64,000 bases of DNA from Sphingomonas sp. Leaf34 (GTDB taxonomy: Bacteria; Pseudomonadota; Alphaproteobacteria; Sphingomonadales; Sphingomonadaceae), in NCBI RefSeq assembly GCF_001421805.1, contig NZ_LMLC01000001.1:372001-436000 (forward strand). The letters run 5' to 3'. Under the pieces are notes generated by a model that worked only from the letters and a program-made list of their open reading frames with translations, was not told where the DNA came from and did not search any database. Below are positions 39,987-50,224 of the stretch, in pieces (the first letter of the stretch is position 1; each line of letters begins with the position of its first letter). The translations under genes were made by a program, and so were the position numbers.

Positions 39987-40184
39987 CTAGAGCTTCGTCG
40001 AGATCCCCGCCTGCTTCAATATGGCGTTGGCCGTATGGCGAGACAGGATCGTACCATCGACGACGATCGGGCGGGGTGCGAGCGGGCTGTGCCAGATCTC
40101 GTGATCGCCCTTGCCGCTTCGCACGAAAATGCACCCGTTTGCCGTCAGGATTGCGCGAACCTGCGCGGCATACCCCCGAACCAT
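39987..40184 (-). CDS. HicA-type mRNA interferase toxin
   Basis: 65 residues, the size of HicA toxins, which fold like a double-stranded RNA-binding domain and cleave mRNA. The catalytic histidine is H28 in RSGKGDHEIWHSP, and LSRHTANAILKQAGIS matches the C-terminal helix of the family. It starts 6 bp after the antitoxin-like gene. The antitoxin-first order is the reverse of the second HicAB pair at 55.6 kb. Confidence 0.85.
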   Translation of the reverse strand: MVRGYAAQVRAILTANGCIFVRSGKGDHEIWHSPLAPRPIVVDGTILSRHTANAILKQAGISTKL

Positions 40185-40190
40185 GCCCGG

Positions 40191-40439
40191 TCAGGCCGCA
40201 ATCTCGAAGTCCCGCTCGTGATGCGCGATGATGCGGATGCGATGCGGCCCGGCGAGGCGCGCGGGGTCGGCGATATCGTCAGCATGAATGTCGAGAAGTT
40301 CTGGCAGCATGGCGCCTGCCTTTGCAGCCAGTGCTTCCAACGTCGTCGCGTCTGCGGCAAACCCGGGGATGTCGCCGTCTACCGAATACCAAACGCTGGC
40401 TTCGGGATCATAGTCCGCGCGGATCGTCCAATGCGCCAT
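40191..40439 (-). CDS. HicB-like antitoxin (DUF1902 type)
   Basis: 82 residues with the partial RNase H-like HicB fold: WTIRADYDPEASVWYSVDGDIPGFAADATTLEALAAKAGAMLPELLD. It resembles the DUF1902 branch, whose members pair with HicA. No DNA-binding C-terminus is seen, so autoregulation would need another factor. It is in front of the toxin on the same strand. Confidence 0.82.
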   Translation of the reverse strand: MAHWTIRADYDPEASVWYSVDGDIPGFAADATTLEALAAKAGAMLPELLDIHADDIADPARLAGPHRIRIIAHHERDFEIAA

Positions 40440-40554
40440 GTCCAGCCTCGCCTTGCCGCAGGGTGTGCGAGCCGGTTTACGCGGGATTGCGGCTGGGCGC
40501 CACCGTCCGCTGTTGCCGGATCGGATGCGGGAGGGCGTTGACGCGCAATATCGG

Positions 40555-40633
40555 CGTTCTCCTGCGAACGCAGGAGGCCAGGGTAACGGGACGCGGCGCT
40601 TGGGATCCTGGGCTCCTGCGTTCGCAGGAGGAC
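40555..40633. repeat. Palindromic intergenic element, family B
   Basis: Arms GTTCTCCTGCGAACGCAGGA and TCCTGCGTTCGCAGGAGGAC are inverted around about 35 bases. It lies between the small membrane gene that follows sdhA and the HicBA pair, and could mark the boundary of an inserted module. Confidence 0.8.
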
Positions 40634-40636
40634 GGC

Positions 40637-40912
40637 TTAGCCTGGGCGGCTGTTTGTGCGCTTGTGCTGGAGGATCCAGCCTACCAGGCCGCCGGGCACG
40701 CCGCCGACGAGCGAGAAGAGTGCGTAGAAGGTGATCGCGATCTTCTGCGGCTCTTCGCCGGCGCCGGGGGTTTCAATCCCGAAGACGTAGATCGCGGTCA
40801 GGATCGCGACGAGCGCCGGCCAGAGAAAGCCGGCGATCATCGGTGGGAAGCGAGTCAGGAGCCCCACCGCGACGGGCACGAGAAACCCGATCGCGATGAT
40901 GGCCCAGATCAT
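40637..40912 (-). CDS. Small three-span membrane protein after sdhA
   Basis: 91 residues with about three hydrophobic segments ([64 protein letters not shown]). Its ATG shares one base with the sdhA stop (TGATG), so translation is coupled to the sdh genes. Family not recognised. It may assist complex II assembly, but only gene position supports this. Confidence 0.8.
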   Translation of the reverse strand: MIWAIIAIGFLVPVAVGLLTRFPPMIAGFLWPALVAILTAIYVFGIETPGAGEEPQKIAITFYALFSLVGGVPGGLVGWILQHKRTNSRPG

Positions 40913-42714
40913 CAGTATACCCGCTTCTTGGGCTTGATGTAGTCGACGTCGTCAGTGAGCGTGTAGTCGTGGACCGGGCGGAAATCGATCTTGGTCTCGC
41001 CGCCCTTGCCGCCCCAGCCGTTGAAGGTGGTGATGGTGTGCTTCATCCAGTTGGCATCGTCACGCTCGGGGAAGTCCTCGTGCATGTGCGCGCCGCGCGA
41101 CTCGGTGCGGTTGGCCGCCGAGTTCATCGTGACGACGGCCTGGCCGATCAGATTGTCGAGCTCCATCGTCTCGACCAGATCGGTGTTCCAGATCATGCTG
41201 CGATCCTTCACGGCGACGTCGGTCATCCGGTTGTAGATCCCGGCCATCTTCTCGACGCCCTGGTTCAGCAACTCGGTGTCGCGGAACACGGCGCAATGCT
41301 TCTGCATGGTCTGCTGCATGTCGAGACGGATCTGCGCGGTCGGCGAGCCGCCGCTCGCGTTGCGGAAGTGATCGAGACGCGTGAGCGCGAGATCTTCCGA
41401 ACCCTTGGGCAGCGGCGCGTGCGCGGTGCCGGGCTTCAGCGTGTCCTTGATGCGCAGGCCGGTCGCGCGGCCGAACACCACGAGATCGATCAGGCTGTTC
41501 GAGCCGAGACGGTTGGCGCCGTGAACCGAGACGCACGCGGCCTCACCGACCGCGAAGAGGCCGGGGACGACCGCATCGGGGTTGCCGTCGACGAGGTTGA
41601 CGACCTCGCCGTGGAAGTTGGTCGGGATGCCGCCCATGTTGTAGTGGACGGTCGGCGTGACGGGCAGCGGCTGGCGCGTGAGATCGACGCCGGCAAAGAC
41701 CTTGCCGGTCTCGGTGATGCCCGGCAGGCGCTCGGCAAGCACCTTGGGATCGATGTGATCGAGGTGCAGGAAGATGTGGTCGCCGTTCTTGCCGACGCCG
41801 CGGCCTTCGCGCATTTCGAGCGCCATCGAGCGGCTGACGACGTCGCGCGAGGCGAGGTCCTTCGCCGACGGAGCATAACGCTCCATGAAGCGCTCGCCCT
41901 CGGAGTTGGTCAGGTAGCCGCCCTCACCGCGTGCGCCCTCGGTGATGAGCACGCCCGCGCCGTAGATGCCGGTCGGGTGGAACTGGACGAACTCCATGTC
42001 CTGCAACGGAAGCCCGGCGCGGAGCACCATCGCGTTGCCGTCGCCGGTGCAGGTGTGCGCGGAGGTCGCCGAGAAATAGACGCGGCCATAGCCGCCGGTG
42101 GCGAGCACGGTCTGGTGGCTGCGGAAGCGGTGGATCGAGCCGTCTTCCATGCACAGCGCGATGACGCCGCGGCAGACGCCGTTTTCCATGATCAGGTCGA
42201 GCGCGAAATACTCGACGAAGAAGTCCGTATTGTACTTCAGGCTCTGCTGGTAGAGCGCGTGGAGCATCGCGTGGCCGGTGCGATCGGCGGCGGCAGCGGT
42301 ACGCTGGACCGGGGGCCCCTCGCCCATGTTCTGCATGTGGCCGCCGAACGGGCGCTGATAGATCGTGCCGTTCTCGTTACGGCTGAACGGCATGCCGGCA
42401 TGTTCGAGCTCGTACACCGCCTGCGGGGCCTCGCGGCACAGATATTCGATCGCGTCCTGGTCGCCGAGCCAGTCGGAGCCCTTGACGGTGTCGAACATGT
42501 GCCAGGTCCAGTGATCCGGCGAGTTGTTACCGAGCGACGCGGCGATGCCGCCCTGGGCGGCGACGGTGTGCGACCGGGTCGGGAAGACCTTGGTGATGCA
42601 CGCGGTCTTCAGCCCGCTCTCGGCGATGCCCATCGTGGCGCGCAGGCCCGAGCCGCCGGCCCCGACGACGACCGCATCATAGGTATGATCGATGATCTTG
42701 TACGAAGCAGACAT
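40912..42714 (-). CDS. sdhA: Succinate dehydrogenase flavoprotein subunit
   Basis: The 600-residue catalytic subunit oxidising succinate to fumarate. The FAD fold is [15 protein letters not shown], the covalent FAD His is in [14 protein letters not shown], and active-site residues are in [23 protein letters not shown] and in the MGGIPTN and [10 protein letters not shown] regions. ATG 42714 overlaps the sdhD stop (TAATG). The C-terminus PKKRVY is standard for the family. Confidence 0.98.
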   Translation of the reverse strand: MSASYKIIDHTYDAVVVGAGGSGLRATMGIAESGLKTACITKVFPTRSHTVAAQGGIAASLGNNSPDHWTWHMFDTVKGSDWLGDQDAIEYLCREAPQAVYELEHAGMPFSRNENGTIYQRPFGGHMQNMGEGPPVQRTAAAADRTGHAMLHALYQQSLKYNTDFFVEYFALDLIMENGVCRGVIALCMEDGSIHRFRSHQTVLATGGYGRVYFSATSAHTCTGDGNAMVLRAGLPLQDMEFVQFHPTGIYGAGVLITEGARGEGGYLTNSEGERFMERYAPSAKDLASRDVVSRSMALEMREGRGVGKNGDHIFLHLDHIDPKVLAERLPGITETGKVFAGVDLTRQPLPVTPTVHYNMGGIPTNFHGEVVNLVDGNPDAVVPGLFAVGEAACVSVHGANRLGSNSLIDLVVFGRATGLRIKDTLKPGTAHAPLPKGSEDLALTRLDHFRNASGGSPTAQIRLDMQQTMQKHCAVFRDTELLNQGVEKMAGIYNRMTDVAVKDRSMIWNTDLVETMELDNLIGQAVVTMNSAANRTESRGAHMHEDFPERDDANWMKHTITTFNGWGGKGGETKIDFRPVHDYTLTDDVDYIKPKKRVY

Positions 42715-43100
42715 TACGCGGGGGCTCCGGAGAAGGCGACCTTGAGGATCGCGAACAGGGCGATGCCGCCCAGCGTGAAGGTGAACAGGTTGAGCAGGAT
42801 CATCGCCACGACACGGCTCTCGCCATGCTGGTAATCCTCGATCACGACCTGAAGACCGAGACGGAAATGATAGAAGACCGACAGGATCAGCAGCGCCATC
42901 GGCACCGCGACCCACGCCGATTGCAGCCACAGATGGACCGCGGCGTAGTCATAGCCGGGCATGCGCGCGACCGAGATCATCAGCCAGAGCATGAGGAACA
43001 GGTTGGCGCCCGCGGTCAGGCGCTGCCGCCACCAGTGAAGCGTGCCGTGCTTGGCGCTGCCGAGGCCGCGGACGCGACCGACTGCCGTACCGCTACCCAT
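42714..43100 (-). CDS. sdhD: Succinate dehydrogenase membrane anchor subunit D
   Basis: 128 residues with three membrane helices ([66 protein letters not shown]). The [13 protein letters not shown] segment matches the heme/quinone-side motif of SdhD. Its ATG overlaps the sdhC stop. Anchors SdhAB to the inner membrane and helps bind ubiquinone. Confidence 0.95.
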   Translation of the reverse strand: MGSGTAVGRVRGLGSAKHGTLHWWRQRLTAGANLFLMLWLMISVARMPGYDYAAVHLWLQSAWVAVPMALLILSVFYHFRLGLQVVIEDYQHGESRVVAMILLNLFTFTLGGIALFAILKVAFSGAPA

Positions 43101-43510
43101 TACTTGATCCCCATGTAGAGCCAGAACACGACCGTGAGCGCGACGCTTGCGACCATCGTCGCGATCGCGCCCATCTTGTTCCGCTTCAGTTCGTAGCCGG
43201 CGCCGGTATCGAGCACGAAGTGGCGGATGCCCGTCATCATGTGCTGGAACAGCGACAGCGTCAGGCCGACCGCGACGATATAGCCGAGGATGTTGAGGCC
43301 GCCGGTATCGCGCGTAAACACGTCGACGAAGGTGGCGTAGGCCTGATCGCCCGCGGCGATCGCGGCGAGCCACCAGACGAGCAGCAGGCTGCCGACGGTC
43401 GCCATCCCGCTGCCGGTCGCGCGGTGCAGGATCGAGACCAGCATGTGCGGGCCCCATTTATAGACCTGCAGATGGGGAGAAAGCGGGCGTGCCGGGTTGC
43501 GCGATGCCAA
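43100..43510 (-). CDS. sdhC: Succinate dehydrogenase cytochrome b556 subunit C
   Basis: 136 residues if translation starts at TTG 43510 (MASRNPARPLSPHLQVYKWG), which has GAGGA 8 nt upstream and matches the family N-terminus; the ATG at 43684 would add 58 residues unlike any SdhC. Motifs are SILHRATG (quinone site Ser/Arg) and HMMTGIRHFVLDTG with the heme His. Three membrane helices. First gene of the sdh operon. Confidence 0.93.
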   Translation of the reverse strand: MASRNPARPLSPHLQVYKWGPHMLVSILHRATGSGMATVGSLLLVWWLAAIAAGDQAYATFVDVFTRDTGGLNILGYIVAVGLTLSLFQHMMTGIRHFVLDTGAGYELKRNKMGAIATMVASVALTVVFWLYMGIK

Positions 43511-43794
43511 GGGCGGAGTCCTCGAACCAGAAGATGACGAACCAAAAACGGTCTTGGCCCGGAATATAGAGATCGGGCGACCTATTAGCCACCATGTGCT
43601 GCGATGCAACCCATTGGGGGCGATCCGATAACCCAAGGCAATGGTTGGCGCTCCACGCGGCTCGACGACGCAGATATCCATCATTGCGGTTTTGAAATCG
43701 TCCGCGACGCGGTCGACACGGCCCCATCCCTAACCCGCTCTTAAGACATGCGGTGTAGCGCTGGGCCGGTATTCCCGATCCGGAGCCCAGCATC

Positions 43795-45153
43795 TTGACC
43801 ACCACCGACCTGCCGGAACCCGGCGTGATCGCCGCCTCCGTCGACCTGGCCGCCCGTCTGCGCGTGTTCGACTTCGACGGCTCGCTGGCTGGCGCAAGTC
43901 GCGAAGTATGGGCCGCGCTCGCGCCCGAGATCACGCATGTCTCGAAAGCGTATTGGGAGCAGTGGCTGCGCTGCTTCTCCGACGAACGGATCTGGGCGCC
44001 GCACGAGACCGAGCGGATGATCGAGGTGGGCTGCACGTTCCTGCGCAATCGCTTCCTCGAGACGAGCGGGCGCGCCTGGATCGAGTCGGTCGAGCGGTCG
44101 GTCGCGGCCGCCTATGTCGCGTCCGTATCGCCGATGGCGCTGCTGTCGATGATCAGCGCGAGCGACCGTGCCGCGCTCGAGGTGCTGATGCGCAGGGTCG
44201 ACCGATCGGACGCCAAGCTGCCGATCTTCATCGATACGCTGATGCGACTGTCCGCGCTCGAAGGCGAGATCACCGTCGCGATCTATAACGCGTACAGCAC
44301 GCATTCCGCGCAGAACGCGCGCGATACGCTGGCGGCGGAGTTCCGCGACGGCATCGCGGCGATGGTCGAGACCGCGACCGACGAAGGGCATATGCTGCGC
44401 GAGCAGGCAATGCGCAGTTCGGCGTCGACCCGCGCGGTGCTGGGCAAGGCGAGCGAAGTCGCCGCGGCCGCCGAGCAATCCGCGGTCGCGATGCGCGAAG
44501 CCGCGCAGACCGCCGCCGGGCTGATCCGCGCGATCGAGGATGCGCGGACCGAGGTCGAGGCTGCGGCCGAGATCGCCAACCGGGCGTCGGTGCAGGCGGG
44601 CCAGGCGGTCGGCATGTCCGAAACACTGAGCGATCATGCCAAGTCGATCGAATCGATCCTTGGGCTGATCCGCGACATTGCGGGGCAGACCAATCTGCTC
44701 GCGCTCAACGCGACGATCGAGGCGGCGCGCGCAGGCGATGCGGGCCGCGGCTTCGCGGTGGTGGCGCAGGAGGTCAAGAGCCTGGCCAACCAGACCGCGC
44801 GCGCGACCGACGACATCGCCGCGAAGATCGCCGCGATCCAGTCCGCGACCCGCTCGACGGTCGAGACCAACGCGTCGATCAAGTCGACCGTGGCGGAGGT
44901 GCAGGAGAGCGCCGACCGGATCCGCTATGCGATGGAAGCGCAGGCGCAGACCGTGACCGCGATCACCGCAGCGGTCGACGAGACGGCGCTCGCCGCCGAT
45001 TCGATGTCGACCACGATCGCGGCGATCCGCGAGGATACCGAGACGGTCGCGACCGAGATCGACGGCGTCGGCCGCGGCTTCGACGTGCTCGACTCGCGGC
45101 TCGGCAATCTGAAGAACAGCGCAGGGGATTTCGTCGCCAAAGTCGCCGCATGA
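43795..45153 (+). CDS. Soluble globin-coupled chemoreceptor-like protein (1)
   Basis: 452 residues with no membrane segment, starting at TTG 43795 after GGAG. Residues about 20-190 resemble the protoglobin sensor domain and the rest is a methyl-accepting signalling domain with the tip [33 protein letters not shown]. At the position where the next gene has a histidine that would be the proximal heme ligand (H124), this protein has tyrosine (Y107 in [15 protein letters not shown]). So it may bind heme differently or not at all. No other chemotaxis gene is nearby. Confidence 0.85.
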   Translation: MTTTDLPEPGVIAASVDLAARLRVFDFDGSLAGASREVWAALAPEITHVSKAYWEQWLRCFSDERIWAPHETERMIEVGCTFLRNRFLETSGRAWIESVERSVAAAYVASVSPMALLSMISASDRAALEVLMRRVDRSDAKLPIFIDTLMRLSALEGEITVAIYNAYSTHSAQNARDTLAAEFRDGIAAMVETATDEGHMLREQAMRSSASTRAVLGKASEVAAAAEQSAVAMREAAQTAAGLIRAIEDARTEVEAAAEIANRASVQAGQAVGMSETLSDHAKSIESILGLIRDIAGQTNLLALNATIEAARAGDAGRGFAVVAQEVKSLANQTARATDDIAAKIAAIQSATRSTVETNASIKSTVAEVQESADRIRYAMEAQAQTVTAITAAVDETALAADSMSTTIAAIREDTETVATEIDGVGRGFDVLDSRLGNLKNSAGDFVAKVAA

Positions 45154-45172
45154 ATGACGCTCAGGAGGGGCT

Positions 45173-46579
45173 ATGATCGATCACCAGGAGAGCATGGCCG
45201 TCCCGGCCGGCGAGACCAAGACCCGCAGTCCGGTGCGCAACTGGGGCGGTGATCAGCGGCCGCTGCGCGAGCGTGTGCATGATTATGATTGGGACGGGTT
45301 GATCGAGCCCGCCTGCGCGACGCTTAGCGCTTTGCTGGAACCCGAGGATCGGCGCCAGATCGCCGAGACCTTCTGGCGCCATTACCTCTCGCTCGACTCG
45401 GCGCAACATTTGCTGCGGCATTTCACGCCCGCGCTGCTCGATCAGCGGATCGCCGCGAGCACCGAATATGTGCGGCTGAAATACGTTGCCCCCAACGACG
45501 ATGCGTGGAAGGCGATGGCGATCGACCATGCGCAGGATTCGCATCGCGCGGGCGTCCCCCTGCCCGCGCTGCTGTCGTCGCTGGCCTTTGCGCACAGCGT
45601 GACGCTGAACCTGCTGGCGGATCGGCTCACGGGCGACCTGTCGGGGATGCGGACGCTGAGCGACGTGGTCCAGCGGCTGGCGCTGATCGAGGCGGATATC
45701 ATGGCATCGCATCTCGGCGCGAGCGATGCGGAGGCGGCACGGATCGAACGACAGACGCGGGCGACCGAGTTTCGCAGCAGCATCGCCGCATCGATTGAGG
45801 ATACCGCGGCGCTGGGTGCGCGGATCCGCGTGCAGGCGGCCGGGACATCGGCCTCGACCCGCGGCATGATCGGCCGCACGAGCGAGGTCGCGGCGGCGGC
45901 GGAACAGTCGGCGGTGGCGATGCGCGAGGCGGCACGCACCACCGCCGGGCTGATCCGCGCGATCGAGGACGCCCGCGGCGAAGTCGAGGCCGCGGGCACG
46001 ATTGCCGACCGCGCCTCCGCCCAGACCGGCGAGGCGGTCGGCGTATCGGAAGCGCTGAGCGAGCACGCCAAGTCGATCGAATCGATCCTGGGCCTGATCC
46101 GTACCATCGCCGGGCAGACCAATCTGCTCGCGCTGAACGCCACGATCGAGGCGGCACGCGCAGGCGATGCCGGGCGCGGCTTTGCGGTGGTCGCGCAGGA
46201 GGTGAAATCGCTGGCCAACCAGACTGCGCGCGCGACCGACGACATCGCCGCTAAGATCGCCGCGATCCAGTCGGCGACCGCGGCGACGGTCGCGACGAAT
46301 GCCCAGATCAAGTCGACCGTCGCCGAGGTCCAGCGCAGCGCTGCGCGGATCCGGCACGCGATGGAGGCGCAGGCGCAGACCGTCAGCGCGATCACCGCGG
46401 CGGTCGACGAAACCGCGCTGGCGGCGGATCTGATGGCGCACACCATCGCCACGATCCGCGAGGACACCGAGACCGTGGCCTCCGAGATCGACCAGCTCGG
46501 CCACGCGTTCGGCGCGGTCGACGATCAGCTGGGGGTCTTGCGCTGCGCTGCGAACGGATTTTCGGCGAGCGTCGGGTAG
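45173..46579 (+). CDS. Soluble globin-coupled chemoreceptor-like protein (2)
   Basis: 468 residues, paralogue of the gene 19 bp upstream; the signalling halves are nearly identical ([42 protein letters not shown]) and the sensor halves have diverged. H124 in [17 protein letters not shown] is placed like a protoglobin proximal histidine, so oxygen sensing is plausible. No membrane span. The pair probably arose by tandem duplication with the signalling domains homogenised. Confidence 0.85.
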   Translation: MIDHQESMAVPAGETKTRSPVRNWGGDQRPLRERVHDYDWDGLIEPACATLSALLEPEDRRQIAETFWRHYLSLDSAQHLLRHFTPALLDQRIAASTEYVRLKYVAPNDDAWKAMAIDHAQDSHRAGVPLPALLSSLAFAHSVTLNLLADRLTGDLSGMRTLSDVVQRLALIEADIMASHLGASDAEAARIERQTRATEFRSSIAASIEDTAALGARIRVQAAGTSASTRGMIGRTSEVAAAAEQSAVAMREAARTTAGLIRAIEDARGEVEAAGTIADRASAQTGEAVGVSEALSEHAKSIESILGLIRTIAGQTNLLALNATIEAARAGDAGRGFAVVAQEVKSLANQTARATDDIAAKIAAIQSATAATVATNAQIKSTVAEVQRSAARIRHAMEAQAQTVSAITAAVDETALAADLMAHTIATIREDTETVASEIDQLGHAFGAVDDQLGVLRCAANGFSASVG

Positions 46580-46664
46580 GATTTTGCGCAGGCGGTCGAG
46601 GCCTCGCCGGCGTGCCGAGACGCGGAGTTCATCATGCAGGGGACAAGACGGGCTGCCCGATAGG

Positions 46665-47423
46665 CTACCAGTGGGGGCGACCGGTCCGCGTCCAGACCCA
46701 GCCGAACATGCGGCCTAGAAGCGCGGGCAGACCGGGCCTGAGCAAAAGCCATTCGCGGGTCGGCGCGCTTTCCGGTGATGGTATCGGCTGGCCGGAGGCA
46801 TTTCTGGCGGCACGGTAGATGCCGTCGCCGGTTTCGATCGCGATCGCACCGCCCGCGCCATCGATCGAGGCCTCCGACTGGCGGATCATCCGGGCGAGCA
46901 CCGGATCGGCCACCGCCGCGCGCCAGAATGCGCGGTCGTCGAGCGGGGTTGGCGCAGCGCGTCCGGGCGTGCGCTCGAGCGCGATCCAGCGCTGCGCGCG
47001 GGCGATGGCGATCAGCGCGGTCGCGGCGGGATCGCCGTCGCAGATCGGGCCCAAGCGCAGGCCGTTGATCTGCGCGGCCAGCGTCACGAGGGCGATCCTG
47101 AGCGCGGCGTCGGTCGCGCCCAGCGCCACGCCGACGCTGCGGAACGGCCAGCGGCATCCCGGAACCGCCGCGACCCCGAACCGGCGATGCCCGACGAACG
47201 GCAGCGCGACGACCGGCGCGCCATCCTCCTCGACGACCAGCGTTCGCGCCGCGCCGCCATAAGCGGCCAGCGCGGCGGCGTACCAGCCGAAGCGAAGGAA
47301 GCGGTGGCTCGGCGGCCCGCGCTCGGCGACGATGTCGATCGCCGCGGCCAGCCCTTCGACCACGTCACCGCGCACGGTCGGCGGCAAGCGGACGAAGTCG
47401 GCCAGGAGCATCGGCTTGGACAT
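46665..47423 (-). CDS. Protein of unknown function, possibly GNAT/CelD-like acyltransferase
   Basis: 252 residues from ATG 47423 (MSKPMLLADFVRL). The central part (RTLVVEEDGAPVVALPFVGHRRFGVAAVPGCRWPFRSVGVA) recalls the BioF2/CelD-like GNAT acyltransferases, which read phenylalanine-rich substrate loops of similar form, but the acetyl-CoA loop is not clear. No signal peptide. It is convergent with the chemoreceptor pair. Function left open. Confidence 0.6.
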   Translation of the reverse strand: MSKPMLLADFVRLPPTVRGDVVEGLAAAIDIVAERGPPSHRFLRFGWYAAALAAYGGAARTLVVEEDGAPVVALPFVGHRRFGVAAVPGCRWPFRSVGVALGATDAALRIALVTLAAQINGLRLGPICDGDPAATALIAIARAQRWIALERTPGRAAPTPLDDRAFWRAAVADPVLARMIRQSEASIDGAGGAIAIETGDGIYRAARNASGQPIPSPESAPTREWLLLRPGLPALLGRMFGWVWTRTGRPHW

Positions 47424-47548
47424 GCGACCTCCGATAGCGCGTGGCGGGGCCGGATTGCATGTCATTTCGTCGGTTGTCGCCCGATTACAGCGAGGTTTCG
47501 CCACGCCGCGTCCTTCCAATCGGCCGCATTAGCCATCATGGTACAGCG

Positions 47549-48007
47549 ATGCCGACGATCCCCGCCATTTCGACGATCGCCCAGACGATCCAGCTCTCGC
47601 TTGCGCCGGTGTTCATGCTCGCCGGTATCGGCCAGCTGCTCAACGTGCTGGCGGGGCGGCTCTCGCGCGTGATCGACCGGGCGCGGAAACTGGAGCAGCT
47701 GCATCCCGATTTTTCGCCCGCCGAACGGACGCGCTATGGCTGGGAACTGCGCCTGCTCGACCGGCGCATGACGATCATCAACGCCGCGCTGTTCCTCGCG
47801 GTGTCGAGCGCGATCATGACGTGCGTGCTGATCGCGCTGCTGTTCATCGCCGAGCTTGCCAAGCTGCATTTCGGCACGGCGGTCGCCTTGTGCTTCATTC
47901 TTGCGATGATCCTGCTGATCGCCGCGCTGGTCTCGTTCATCTTCGAGGTCAGGATGTCGTTGCGGGCCTTCCGGATCCGTCCGGAATTGCTGAGGGATCT
48001 GCCATGA
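47549..48007 (+). CDS. DUF2721 family membrane protein
   Basis: 152 residues from ATG 47549. An N-terminal hydrophobic helix (LSLAPVFMLAGIGQLLNVLAGRLSRVIDRAR) is followed by a basic loop and two further spans (IINAALFLAVSSAIMTCVLIALLFIAE; ALCFILAMILLIAALVSFIFE), the DUF2721 pattern. Role unknown. Its stop overlaps the ATG of the next gene by 4 bp. Confidence 0.8.
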   Translation: MPTIPAISTIAQTIQLSLAPVFMLAGIGQLLNVLAGRLSRVIDRARKLEQLHPDFSPAERTRYGWELRLLDRRMTIINAALFLAVSSAIMTCVLIALLFIAELAKLHFGTAVALCFILAMILLIAALVSFIFEVRMSLRAFRIRPELLRDLP

Positions 48008-48399
48008 TCGAAAAGCGCCTGCTGCAGGCGGTGATCGCGGTCGCATGCCTGTTGCCGCTGATCGTCGGCGGCCAGGGCGTGCTGCATGGCCCCGTGCCGT
48101 TCGGGCATCTGGCCGATGTGCCGCGCGATCTGGACAGCCATTTCCGCTATATCTCGGGGATCTTCTTCGCGACGGGACTTGGGTTCGTCAGCTGCATTCC
48201 GGATGTCGAGCGCAAGGGCGCGCGATTCCGGTTGCTGGGCGGGTTGATCGTCGTCGGGGGACTGTCGCGCGGGATTTCACTGCTGGCAGTGGGGGTGCCG
48301 TCGCAGGGGCATGTGCTCGGGCTGGTGATGGAGACCGTCGTCGTGCCGTTGCTGATGCTGTGGCAGTGGAATTTCGCAAAGCGGGTCGTCCGCGCCTGA
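48004..48399 (+). CDS. DUF4345 family membrane protein
   Basis: 131 residues with about four spans (LLQAVIAVACLLPLIVGGQGVL, FRYISGIFFATGLGFVSCI, RLLGGLIVVGGLSRGISLL, LGLVMETVVVPLLMLWQW). The DSHFRYISGIFFATGLGF block is typical of DUF4345. Translationally coupled to the DUF2721 gene (ATGA). Function unknown. Confidence 0.8.
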   Translation: MIEKRLLQAVIAVACLLPLIVGGQGVLHGPVPFGHLADVPRDLDSHFRYISGIFFATGLGFVSCIPDVERKGARFRLLGGLIVVGGLSRGISLLAVGVPSQGHVLGLVMETVVVPLLMLWQWNFAKRVVRA

Positions 48400-48401
48400 C
48401 G

Positions 48402-48528
48402 ATCCTCCCCCGCCAGGGGGAGGTGGCTGGCGGTCGCCAGACGGAGGGGGCGGACACGGAACAGGCGTCATCGCTTGCCTCCCCCTCCGTCGCCTTCGAC
48501 GCCACCTCCCCCGCCAGGGGGAGGATCG
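48402..48528. repeat. Palindromic intergenic element, family D
   Basis: Arms ATCCTCCCCCGCCAGGGGGA and TCCCCCGCCAGGGGGAGGAT, with the inner AGACGGAGGGGG/CCCCCTCCGTC pair. It separates the convergent DUF4345 and amidase genes with only a few bases to spare on each side. Confidence 0.8.
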
Positions 48529-48533
48529 TTCGG

Positions 48534-50114
48534 TCAGCGAACCGGTTCCAAGCTGGGGCCGACGTCGGCGGTCGGTAGGTACTGAGGGGCGATGCGGGCC
48601 TTTGCGCGCTGTTCATAGGCATAGCCGGCGCCGAGCACCGCCGCATCGCCGTATCGAGTCGCGATGAACGACAGGCCGACCGGCAGGCCGCGGACCAGCC
48701 CCATCGGTACGGTCAAGTTCGGATAGCCTGCGACCGCCGGCAGTTCGCTCGAGCTCGGGCCGCCATATTGATCGCCGTAGACCGGTTCGCTGAGCCAGGC
48801 GGGGCCGTAGGTCGGCTCGACCAGCACGGTCGCGCCCGCGCTCTTGAGCATCGCGTCGATCCCCTCCGCGCCTGCCAGCCTGAGCGATTTCGCGCGCGCG
48901 GCCTTGTAGGCGGGGTCGTTCAGGCCCTTGGTCCTGGCCGCCGCGTCGAACGTCTCCTGCGCGAAGAACGGCATTTCGGTCGCGGCGTTCGCGGTGTTGA
49001 ACGCGATCACCTGATCGAGCGAGCGCGTGCGGACCGCCGCGGGTGTGGTCGCGAGATAGGTGTCGAGATCGGCCTTCAGCTCGGTCTGGAGAACCAGCAA
49101 CTCGGCCTCGCCGAGACCGTCGAGCTTGGGTTGCTTGACCTCGACGAGGACCGCGCCTGCGGCCTTCAGCACGTCAAGCGCGGCCTGGTATCTGGCGGCG
49201 ACGTCCGCGGTCATCTCGGGCCGGAGCACGCCGACACGCAGGCCCGACAGCGCGCTGGTCGAGAGGGCTGCGGCATAGTCGCGCTGGTAGGCCCCTGCCC
49301 CCGCGGTCGCCGGATCCGCCGGGTCGGCCGCGATCATCGCCGAGAGCATCGTCGCGACGTCGCGCACGCCGCGCGCCATCGGGCCCGGCGTATCCTGGCT
49401 ATGGCTGATCGGCACGACATGCGTGCGGCTGACGAGGCCCAGCGTCGGCTTCAGCCCGACGAGCCCGTTGATCGACGACGGGCAGACGACCGAGCCGTCG
49501 GTCTCCGTGCCGATCGCCGCCGCCGCGAAGCTCGCCGCGATCGCGGCGCCAGAGCCGCTCGACGAGCCGCAGGCGGTGCGATCGAGCGCATAGGGGTTGC
49601 GCACCAGGCCGCCGACCGCGCTCCACCCGCTCATCGACCGGGTCGAGCGGATGTTCGCCCATTCGCTGAGGTTGGTCTTGCCGAGGATCACCGCCCCCGC
49701 GGCACGGAGCCGCGCGACGACGGGCGCGTCGCGGCGGGTCATGTTGTCCTTCAGCGCGAGGCTGCCCGCGGTGGTCGGCATCGCATCGGCAGTCTCGACA
49801 TTGTCCTTGATCAGCACGGGCACGCCGTGGAGCGGACCGCGGACGCGCCCCGCCTTGCGTTCGGCGTCGAGCGCCTTGGCCTGCGCCAGCGCGTCGGGGT
49901 TGAGCGCGATGACGGCGCGCAAGGCTGGCCCGGAGCGGTCCATCGCCGCGATCCGCGCAAGATAGGCGCGGACGAGATCGGCGCTGCTCGCCTTGCCCGC
50001 GGTCATCATCGCCTGGAGCTGGTCGATCGACTGTTCCTCGACCATGACCGTCTTCGAATATGCCGCCGCTGGAATCGCGGTCGCGAGCAATAGCCCGATG
50101 ATAAGCTTACGCAT
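48534..50114 (-). CDS. Exported amidase-signature enzyme
   Basis: 526 residues with a signal peptide (MRKLIIGLLLATAIPAAAYS), so periplasmic. The Ser-cisSer-Lys machinery is complete: Lys in VLIKDNVETA, cis-Ser in CGSSSGSGAAIAA and nucleophile Ser in GTETDGSVVCPSS. It hydrolyses a carboxylic amide of unknown identity. ATG 50114 gives the signal peptide; an ATG 17 codons earlier is less likely. Confidence 0.92.
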   Translation of the reverse strand: MRKLIIGLLLATAIPAAAYSKTVMVEEQSIDQLQAMMTAGKASSADLVRAYLARIAAMDRSGPALRAVIALNPDALAQAKALDAERKAGRVRGPLHGVPVLIKDNVETADAMPTTAGSLALKDNMTRRDAPVVARLRAAGAVILGKTNLSEWANIRSTRSMSGWSAVGGLVRNPYALDRTACGSSSGSGAAIAASFAAAAIGTETDGSVVCPSSINGLVGLKPTLGLVSRTHVVPISHSQDTPGPMARGVRDVATMLSAMIAADPADPATAGAGAYQRDYAAALSTSALSGLRVGVLRPEMTADVAARYQAALDVLKAAGAVLVEVKQPKLDGLGEAELLVLQTELKADLDTYLATTPAAVRTRSLDQVIAFNTANAATEMPFFAQETFDAAARTKGLNDPAYKAARAKSLRLAGAEGIDAMLKSAGATVLVEPTYGPAWLSEPVYGDQYGGPSSSELPAVAGYPNLTVPMGLVRGLPVGLSFIATRYGDAAVLGAGYAYEQRAKARIAPQYLPTADVGPSLEPVR

Positions 50115-50224
50115 TTTTCGAATCCCCTTTGGCGCGAGGCTATCGAGGTTCATGGCTTGCGCCAAGCGGCCTGAACGATGGTGTCGACGATGCGTTATGA
50201 AGCGGTAACGGATAGGGGAACGAC

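Noticed and set aside
40969..42834. 621-residue plus-strand frame opposite sdhA
   Set aside because: Antisense shadow of a well-supported gene; no motifs and no ribosome-binding site.
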